NCBI GenBank assembly: GCA_030671645.1
Contig: DAOVHV010000037.1
Span: forward strand, 1-7,893
Direction: 5' to 3'
Length of the DNA stretch: 7,893 nucleotides
Origin: a bacterium
Lineage (GTDB): Bacteria > Bipolaricaulota > Bipolaricaulia > UBA7950 > UBA9294
A model generated the notes under the pieces. It was given only the letters and a program-made list of their open reading frames with translations. It was not told where the DNA came from and ran no database searches. The number at the start of each line of letters is the position of its first letter. Positions within the stretch are counted from its first letter, which is position 1. Shown piece by piece: positions 1 to 5,456 of this stretch. Made by a program: the position numbers and the translations under genes.

Positions 1-240
1 ATGGAACGCCGTCTTCCCGACCTGCTCGATATCGGTCGTTCGGAAGCAGTTCTGGCACGTCGTCACTCGAGGATAGGAAGCCTCCGCGTGCCCAGCTAAG
101 TAATCCTTAAACTGCACCATGCCGGCCGAAGTGAACAGCAGGGTGGGATCCTTGGGCACCAAGGGCGAGCTTGGCACGTTCTTGTGATCGCGCGCGGCAA
201 AGAACTCAAGATAGCGAGTTCGTAGTTCCGAAGCCTTCAT
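1..240 (-). CDS. alaS: Alanyl-tRNA synthetase, N-terminal fragment (cut by window edge)
   Basis: Charges tRNA-Ala with alanine in the cytoplasm; class II aminoacyl-tRNA synthetase. Only the first 80 residues are in the window, and the frame stays open to base 1. It begins MKASELRTRYLEFFAARDHK, followed by PSSPLVPKDPTLLFTSAGMVQFKDYLAG. These are the family's opening helix and class II motif 1 region (known AlaRS proteins read close to 'PSSSLVP..DPTLLFTNAGMNQFK'). Next come TTCQNCFRTTDIEQVGKTAF, the beginning of motif 2. Here the family's common 'RAGGKHNDLENVGK' stretch appears as the shorter 'RTTDIEQVGK', a form I associate with some non-proteobacterial lineages. Two cysteines form CxxC at residues 64-67. 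The start is well supported: ATG at 240-238 has AAGGAG (252-247) upstream with a 6-nt gap. It is divergent from eno. Family assignment is very secure; the rest of the protein (usually about 870-900 residues) lies outside the window. Confidence 0.96.
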   Translation of the reverse strand, partial: MKASELRTRYLEFFAARDHKNVPSSPLVPKDPTLLFTSAGMVQFKDYLAGHAEASYPRVTTCQNCFRTTDIEQVGKTAFH

Positions 241-270
241 CGTTTTCTCCTTTGTCTTCTCGTTCATTGG

Positions 271-299
271 ATTATCGATCCCGTTCGACGAGGGTGCAA
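271..299 (-). promoter_or_regulatory. Candidate sigma-70-type promoter of alaS
   Basis: On the minus strand, TTGCAC (299-294) and GATAAT (276-271) are separated by exactly 17 bp. The -10 matches TATAAT at 5 of 6 positions; the -35 matches TTGACA at only 3 (TTG). Transcription would begin near 264, leaving a leader of about 25 nt before the alaS ATG at 240. That is too short for a T-box or attenuator from this promoter. Assigned by consensus and position only. Confidence 0.55.
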
Positions 300-307
300 A
301 CCGGCCG

Positions 308-336
308 TTGCTGTGCTTGCCGCACCTCACTATACT
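308..336 (+). promoter_or_regulatory. Candidate sigma-70-type promoter of the eno operon
   Basis: TTGCTG (308-313) and TATACT (331-336) are separated by 17 bp. The -10 matches the consensus at 5 of 6 positions; the -35 is weak (TTG only). Transcription would start near 343, giving a leader of about 25 nt that contains the enolase ribosome binding site. The -35 lies only 8 bp from the -35 of the oppositely directed alaS promoter. The -10 lies inside the inverted repeat at 323-342. Confidence 0.55.
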
Positions 337-342
337 GAGGTG
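323..342. promoter_or_regulatory. Perfect 7-bp inverted repeat over the eno -10, possible operator
   Basis: CACCTCA (323-329) and TGAGGTG (336-342) are perfect inverted arms around a 6-nt centre, CTATAC (330-335). The dyad covers the whole candidate -10 element at 331-336. If transcription starts near 343 the dyad would not be in the eno mRNA. It is therefore better explained as a DNA-binding site than as an RNA hairpin. No regulator gene lies in the window and I do not recognise the motif as a known operator; it could be chance. Confidence 0.4.
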
Positions 343-367
343 TGATTTCGAAGGGAGGGGTTCTTGG

Positions 368-1645
368 ATGTTCATTGAAGCCATCGAGGCAAGACAGATT
401 CTCGATTCCCGGGGCAATCCGACCATAGAGGCGGACGTCTATTTGGAGGACGGAGGATTCGGCCGAGCGGCCGTTCCGTCCGGTGCTTCCAAAGGGAAAT
501 TTGAAGCACATGAATTGAGAGACGAAGATTCTCATTGCTTCCACGGACGCGGCGTTACCAAGGCCATCAACAATATCCGAGAGGAAATCGAGCCGCTGCT
601 TCTCGGCCGCAACGCCTTGGACCAACCCGAGATTGACCGCCTCCTCATTGATCTGGATGGCTCGGAAAACAAGAGCCGATTGGGAGCCAACGCACTGTTG
701 GCCGTTTCCTTGGCTACCGCACATGCGGCCGCCGACAGTTTGGGCCTTCCTCTCTTCCGCTACATTGCAGGCACGCGCGCCGTGTCCATGCCCATCCCTA
801 TGATGAACGTGCTCAACGGCGGCGAACACGCCGATAACAACGTGGACGTGCAGGAATTCATGCTGCTTCCCGTTGGAATGACCACGTTCCGGCAGACCGT
901 ACGCGCTTGCTCGGAAATCTTCCATACGTTGAAGGGGATTCTGAAAACCAAGGGACTGGCTACGTCAGTCGGTGACGAAGGAGGGTTCGCTCCCAATCTG
1001 GAAGATAACTACGTCGCCTTGTCCTTGCTGGTGGAAGCCATCGACCGGGCCGGCTACCGCCCCGGAGAGGACATTGCCATCGCCCTCGATGTAGCAGCCA
1101 CCTCGTTCCTCAAGGACGGCACCTATCAATTTACCATCGACGGTGCCGTGCAGTCGATCAGCTCGGAACAGCTGATACAGACGTATGAGAATTGGATAAA
1201 GGAATACCCTATCTTCTCTATCGAAGACGGTGTCGGCGAAGAGGACAAGGAAGGTTGGAAGCTACTGACGCAAAGGCTCGGGGACAAGGTTCAGATCGTC
1301 GGCGACGACGTGTTCGTCACCAATCCGGCCTTGCTGGAACGGGGCATCGAGATGGGATTCGCCAATTCGATCCTGATTAAACTCAACCAAATCGGAACGG
1401 TATCCGAGACGCTTCGCACCATGGACATGGCTCATTTCGCCGGCTATACGTGCGTCGTATCGCATCGCTCGGGAGAGACCGAAGATACGTCGATCGCTGA
1501 TCTGGCAGTCGGAACCGGGTGTGGTCAGATCAAGAGCGGTTCGATGTCACGCTCGGAACGGGTGGCAAAGTACAATCAACTGCTTCGAATCGAGGACGAG
1601 TACGAATTGCCGCTGGCCGCCTGGCCGAAGCGGTTCACACCATAG
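368..1645 (+). CDS. eno: Enolase (phosphopyruvate hydratase)
   Basis: Cytoplasmic glycolytic and gluconeogenic enzyme interconverting 2-phosphoglycerate and phosphoenolpyruvate; also an RNA-degradosome partner in some bacteria. The 425 residues fit the usual 415-435. The N-terminal domain starts MFIEAIEARQILDSRGNPT, with the mobile loop PSGASKG at 37-43 (substrate-loop Ser41). In the barrel: NGGEHADNNVDVQEF at 150-164 (H154, E163), GDEGGFAPN at 202-210 (general acid/base E204), magnesium ligands D241 (ALDVA), E286 (SIEDG) and D313 (VGDD), then ILIKLNQIGT with catalytic base K338, SHRSGE at 365-370, and K389 (GQIKSG). All key residues are present. The loop position that is normally Thr ('SGASTG') is Lys42. 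Start: ATG 368 gives the family-typical N-terminus and has GGGAGG (353-358) 9 nt upstream; an in-frame TTG at 308 would add 20 unrelated residues and fall in the promoter. First gene of the operon; 18 bp precede the ftsB-like ATG, with no terminator-like hairpin seen. Confidence 0.98.
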   Translation: MFIEAIEARQILDSRGNPTIEADVYLEDGGFGRAAVPSGASKGKFEAHELRDEDSHCFHGRGVTKAINNIREEIEPLLLGRNALDQPEIDRLLIDLDGSENKSRLGANALLAVSLATAHAAADSLGLPLFRYIAGTRAVSMPIPMMNVLNGGEHADNNVDVQEFMLLPVGMTTFRQTVRACSEIFHTLKGILKTKGLATSVGDEGGFAPNLEDNYVALSLLVEAIDRAGYRPGEDIAIALDVAATSFLKDGTYQFTIDGAVQSISSEQLIQTYENWIKEYPIFSIEDGVGEEDKEGWKLLTQRLGDKVQIVGDDVFVTNPALLERGIEMGFANSILIKLNQIGTVSETLRTMDMAHFAGYTCVVSHRSGETEDTSIADLAVGTGCGQIKSGSMSRSERVAKYNQLLRIEDEYELPLAAWPKRFTP

Positions 1646-1663
1646 CACAAACCGGGGGGAGCA

Positions 1664-2023
1664 ATGGTAGGGGGACGGCACACCCTCTTGGCAGCCGGGT
1701 ACTCTGGCCGCCGCGACGGCGCGCAGCGCCGTAATCGTCTTTGGTTGCTGTTGGGTTGCGCGATTGTCCTGGGAACGCTCATTTCCCTGTTCGCGGTTCG
1801 GGGAACTCGCATCCTTACCCTGCGCCAACAGCTCCAATCTTCGTTACTCATCCATGACGAAGCCATGATCGAGCGTCTGGAGTTGGAGAATCGATTGGCG
1901 CTCAAAGACGACCTTGCTGCAATCGAGGATGCCGTGCGAGAACGACTGGGCTGGATGATGCCGGGGGAAGTACGCGTTATCTTCGTTGATCGAACAAATG
2001 AACCGGCGAGTGAGGGGGAGTAA
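1664..2023 (+). CDS. ftsB: FtsB/DivIC-type septum formation initiator protein
   Basis: Small bitopic division protein. In the family, FtsB/DivIC joins FtsL and FtsQ/DivIB in the periplasm and helps activate septal cell-wall synthesis. The 119 residues have the classic layout: a basic cytoplasmic N-terminus (RRDGAQRRNR, 17-25), one transmembrane helix at about 26-45 (LWLLLGCAIVLGTLISLFAV), a leucine- and charge-rich coiled coil at about 47-90, then VRERLGWMMPGEVRVIF at 91-107. That last stretch corresponds to the conserved 'ARE-LG-V-PGE' motif after the coiled coil. Position directly after eno is common for this family in Proteobacteria and Actinobacteria. The ATG at 1664 follows a G-run (1654-1659) at tight spacing; GGAG proper lies only 2 nt away, so a TTG at 1688 is a weaker alternative start. 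The last codons (GAG GGG GAG) double as the ribosome binding site of dnaE. Sequence alone does not separate FtsB from DivIC, so the symbol is provisional. Confidence 0.88.
   Translation: MVGGRHTLLAAGYSGRRDGAQRRNRLWLLLGCAIVLGTLISLFAVRGTRILTLRQQLQSSLLIHDEAMIERLELENRLALKDDLAAIEDAVRERLGWMMPGEVRVIFVDRTNEPASEGE
2012..2020 (+). promoter_or_regulatory. Ribosome binding site deciding the dnaE start
   Basis: The purine run GAGGGGGAG (2012-2020) lies in the last sense codons of the ftsB-like gene. It ends 4 nt before a TTG at 2025 that is in frame with dnaE, with the ftsB stop TAA at 2021-2023 in between. No comparable site precedes the upstream in-frame starts: ATG 1998, GTG 2010 or TTG 1986. The layout suggests terminating ribosomes re-initiate on dnaE. 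Confidence 0.65.
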
Positions 2024-2024
2024 G

Positions 2025-5000
2025 TTGGCGAGTCCGTTCGTTCATCTCCACGTGCATTCGGAATTCAGCATCCTTGATTCGTCGTGCAAGATATCCAAGT
2101 TGCTGGACCGAGCCGAAGAACTTGGAATGAACACGCTTGCCTTGACCGATCACGGCGTGATGAGCGGCGTCATCAAGTTCTATCGCCAAGCCGTCCGGCG
2201 CAGCATCAAGCCGATCATCGGCTGTGAGATCTACGTTGCACCAGGCGATCGCAGAGATCGAACCGGCAAGGTAGGAGAACGCTTCTTCCATCTCGTGTTG
2301 CTGGCGGAAAACGAGATTGGGTATCGCAACCTCCTGCAAATCGTAAGCTGCTCACACACCGAAGGCTTCTACTACCGCCCGCGTGCAGACAAGGAATTGC
2401 TGCAAGAGCATTGCGAGGGATTGATCGCGTTATCAGCTTGCGAATCCGGTGAGATCCCGCGTTTGTTGAAGGCAGGGAACCGGGACGCTGCAGCGCGAGT
2501 TGCCAAGGAGTTCGAATCGCTGTTCGGTCGTGGCAACTTCTACATCGAGATTCAACATCATGGCACTGAACGCGATGCCAAGATCCGAAATCAACTGGTG
2601 GAACTGGCGCGTGAAGCGGATATCCCTCTGGTTGCCACCAGCGACGTGCATTACTTGACTACCGAGGATCGGTTGGCACACGAAGTCCTGCTCAATATCC
2701 GAGCCAACAAAACGCTCAATGACCCCGATCATCGTGTATTCGATGGCGAAGGCTATCACTTCCGATCCGGCGAAGAAATGGAACCGCTGTTCGCGGAATT
2801 TCCCGAAGCAATTGCGAACACGCGCCGCATCGCCGACCGCTGTTCTCTAGAACTCACCTTCGGTCAGGCGATGATCCCGCCGTTTGAGATTCCTGAGGGT
2901 GCCGGCTCTCCGAATGAATACATCCGGGGACTGGCTTACGAAGGAGCCGCCAAGCACTATCCGGAAATCAACGAAACCATCCAAGAGCGATTGGAGTATG
3001 AGCTGTCCGTGATCGAACGGATGGACTACAGCACCTATTTCCTCATCGTTTGGGACTTCGTCAAGTACTCCAAGGAACACGCTATTTCCGTAGGACCGGG
3101 AAGAGGGTCAGCGGCCGGTAGCTTGGTGTCCTATTGCCTGGGAATCACCAACGTTGACCCGCTCAAGTACAACCTGATCTTCGAGAGGTTTCTCAACCCT
3201 GATCGCGTCAGCCTGCCTGATTTCGACATCGATTTCTGCGTCAAGGGGCGCGATCAAGTCATCGACTACGTGCGGCATAAGTACGGAGGCGAGCACTGGT
3301 GGACGCGAATTGCCCAGATCGCAACTTATGACCGCATGGCGGCCCGTTCAGTCGTTCGCGACGTCGGCCGCGTGTTAGGAATCCCTTATTCTGAAACGGA
3401 TCGCGTGGCCAAACTTATTCCATTCGGATGGGGATTGAAGGTGGCCGCCGACAAGGTTGCCGAATTGCGTGCGCTTCGAGAGTCGGATCCCGAAATTCAG
3501 CAGCTCATCGAAATCGGATTGCGTCTCGAGGGATTGACGCGCAATGCCTCGACCCATGCCGCCGGTGTGGTGATTGCGCCGGATTCACTTTCCGCGCATG
3601 TACCGTTGCTGCGACTGGGTGAGGGTGAGTTCGTAACCCAATTCGATATGGGGGACGTTGAAGCGGTTGGGCTCCTAAAATTCGATTTCCTTGGACTTCG
3701 TAATCTCACCTTGATCGACGAAACGAGGGAGACGCTCAGCAAATACGCCGGCGTCGAGATCTGTACCGAATCGATCCCGTTGGACGACGCAGGTACTTTC
3801 GAAATGCTCTGCGCGGGGAAGACGGCCGGGATTTTCCAATTGGAGAGTTCAGGAATGACCAATCTCATTCGACGTGTCCAGCCGAACCGATTCGAAGACC
3901 TCATCGCACTGCTGGCCCTATATCGGCCCGGTCCGCTGGAAAGCGGCATGACCAATGAATATGTGGAGCGCCGCAACGGGAATCGCCCCATCAGCTATCC
4001 GCACCCTTCGCTCAAGGACGTTCTGGAAGACACCTACGGACTACCCATCTATCAGGACCAGATCATGCTGATGGCGCGCGCACTATCCGGGTTCACGCTG
4101 GCCGAGGCCGACATCCTGCGCAAGGCGATGGGCAAGAAGGACAAAATGCTAATGGCGAGCCTTCGAACGAAATTCATCACCGGGTGTCTGGAACAGAGTG
4201 TCAGCAAGCAAGTCGCTGAGAAGACGTTCGACGAAATGGAAAAATTCTCGCGATATGGATTCAACAAGTCGCATACGACGGCATACGCGTTCATTTCCTA
4301 TTGGACGGCTTATCTGAAGGCCAACTACCCGACGCACTTCATGGCCAGCCTGCTCACCAGCGTATATGGCGATCTGGACAAGGTCGCCGACTACGTCGAT
4401 GAATGCAAGGAGATGGCCATCGAGATCCTGCCGCCGGACATCAACGAATCGCAGCGCGAATTCACGCCGCTCGAAGGCGGAGAGATTCGCTTCGGCCTCG
4501 GAGCGGTCAAACATGTGGGTGAAGGTGCCGTTGAAGCGATCCTCAATGCTCGCGAGGAATCTTTCGGCTCGTTTTTCGACCTCTGCCGCAAGGTCAAGGA
4601 AGAGGGACTGGACCGCGAGACGCTGGAGGCCTTGATCAAAACAGGGGCATTTGACCAATTGGGGGCGACGCGCCGAGGCCTGCTCCGCCATTTGGGAGAA
4701 GGCTTGGGGTTGATGCAGAATGCGCGGCACGAGTCTCTCACCGGACAAACGTCGTTCTTCGGAAACGAGCAGACAATCCTGCCGGACCCGCGCATTACTG
4801 AGGAGGAATTCGATCAGCGGGATCTGCTCTCCTTTGAGAAGGAATTGCTCGGGCTTTACCTGACGGCTCATCCCCTGGACGTCTACGCCGACGATCTTCA
4901 GTTGTATTGCCTGCCGTTGAGACAAGCCGGCGGCCTGGCTCCCGAACAGCAGGCATTGGTAGGAGGTCGGATCAAGTCCTTGAAACGCATCGACACCAAG

Positions 5001-5456
5001 CGAGGCAATCAAATGGCGTTCGTCGTGCTCGAAGATGGAAACTCCGAAGCAGAGATTATCTTCTTCCCCAAGGTGCTTGATGTCGCCAATGCGTTGATCT
5101 ATGAAGACGCCTTGGTCGGTTTGACCGTGACAGCCGGGCAGCGAAACGGCGACATGAACTTGATCGCCGAGGAGGTTTTCCCGCTATCGGAAATCTCCCA
5201 GCGAGCAAGACTGGCTGTTACGCTCAAGCTGGACGGTTCCCAGCTGTCCAAACCTCAGTTGTCGGAGCTCGTTCGAACGTTGCAGCAGCACCCAGGGGAC
5301 GCTCCAGTTCGCATCCATGTGATGGATACCTTGGGCAGCGTGATTGTTCTTGCCGATGCTCGATTCTGTGTGGCTCCGAGTCAGCGTCTCCGATCGACGT
5401 TGTGTGCATTGACCGGCGTTCTCGAGGTATCCATGAAGAACGGAGATTCAGGATGA
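2025..5456 (+). CDS. dnaE: DNA polymerase III alpha subunit with intact PHP domain
   Basis: Replicative DNA polymerase (C-family) that extends primers at the fork. The 1143 residues from TTG 2025 match DnaE1 length. The N-terminal PHP domain (about 5-280) starts FVHLHVHSEFS and keeps every metal-ligand position known from Thermus and Mycobacterium DnaE: H9, H11, D18, H43, E68, H89, C139, D207, H209. The palm has GPGRGSAAGS at 358-367 and catalytic Asp401 and Asp403 (LPDFDIDFC), plus D554 (LLKFDFLGL). Further conserved blocks are ASTHAAGVVIAP (508-519), QLESSGM (605-611), RPGPLESGM (634-642), YQDQIM (676-681) and YGFNKSHTTAYA (744-755). A helix-hairpin-helix region lies at about 820-890. QTSFF at 908-912 fits a sliding-clamp-binding motif. 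An OB fold sits at about 975-1050, with a small C-terminal domain after it. There is no DnaQ-type exonuclease insertion, so it is neither PolC nor a fusion. Start choice: the TTG has a strong site; ATG 1998 would add 9 residues not expected before 'FVHLHVH'. The stop overlaps the yvcK ATG. Confidence 0.97.
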   Translation: MASPFVHLHVHSEFSILDSSCKISKLLDRAEELGMNTLALTDHGVMSGVIKFYRQAVRRSIKPIIGCEIYVAPGDRRDRTGKVGERFFHLVLLAENEIGYRNLLQIVSCSHTEGFYYRPRADKELLQEHCEGLIALSACESGEIPRLLKAGNRDAAARVAKEFESLFGRGNFYIEIQHHGTERDAKIRNQLVELAREADIPLVATSDVHYLTTEDRLAHEVLLNIRANKTLNDPDHRVFDGEGYHFRSGEEMEPLFAEFPEAIANTRRIADRCSLELTFGQAMIPPFEIPEGAGSPNEYIRGLAYEGAAKHYPEINETIQERLEYELSVIERMDYSTYFLIVWDFVKYSKEHAISVGPGRGSAAGSLVSYCLGITNVDPLKYNLIFERFLNPDRVSLPDFDIDFCVKGRDQVIDYVRHKYGGEHWWTRIAQIATYDRMAARSVVRDVGRVLGIPYSETDRVAKLIPFGWGLKVAADKVAELRALRESDPEIQQLIEIGLRLEGLTRNASTHAAGVVIAPDSLSAHVPLLRLGEGEFVTQFDMGDVEAVGLLKFDFLGLRNLTLIDETRETLSKYAGVEICTESIPLDDAGTFEMLCAGKTAGIFQLESSGMTNLIRRVQPNRFEDLIALLALYRPGPLESGMTNEYVERRNGNRPISYPHPSLKDVLEDTYGLPIYQDQIMLMARALSGFTLAEADILRKAMGKKDKMLMASLRTKFITGCLEQSVSKQVAEKTFDEMEKFSRYGFNKSHTTAYAFISYWTAYLKANYPTHFMASLLTSVYGDLDKVADYVDECKEMAIEILPPDINESQREFTPLEGGEIRFGLGAVKHVGEGAVEAILNAREESFGSFFDLCRKVKEEGLDRETLEALIKTGAFDQLGATRRGLLRHLGEGLGLMQNARHESLTGQTSFFGNEQTILPDPRITEEEFDQRDLLSFEKELLGLYLTAHPLDVYADDLQLYCLPLRQAGGLAPEQQALVGGRIKSLKRIDTKRGNQMAFVVLEDGNSEAEIIFFPKVLDVANALIYEDALVGLTVTAGQRNGDMNLIAEEVFPLSEISQRARLAVTLKLDGSQLSKPQLSELVRTLQQHPGDAPVRIHVMDTLGSVIVLADARFCVAPSQRLRSTLCALTGVLEVSMKNGDSG

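Noticed and set aside
269..281. Short inverted repeat GGAT-N5-ATCC over the alaS -10
   Set aside because: Arms of 4 bp are expected by chance this often; it is not comparable to the 7-bp dyad on the eno side.
308..367. Upstream TTG start adding 20 residues to enolase
   Set aside because: The extra residues do not resemble enolase and the codons overlap the promoter. ATG 368 has a ribosome binding site and the canonical N-terminus.
241..367. T-box riboswitch or attenuator ahead of alaS
   Set aside because: The intergenic space is only 127 bp and the predicted alaS leader is about 25 nt. I see no T-box-like conserved sequence or terminator hairpin.
272..925. Minus-strand open frame of 217 codons antisense to the start of eno
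   Set aside because: Composition looks like a codon-position shadow of enolase, there is no recognisable family, and the eno reading is certain. It also runs through the promoter region.
1646..1663. Terminator between eno and the ftsB-like gene
   Set aside because: The 18-bp gap has a G-run used as a ribosome binding site and no inverted repeat followed by Ts.
4149..5012. Minus-strand open frame of 287 codons inside dnaE
   Set aside because: The longest antisense frame, but it has no family resemblance, and the opposite frame holds strongly conserved DnaE motifs throughout. It is a shadow.
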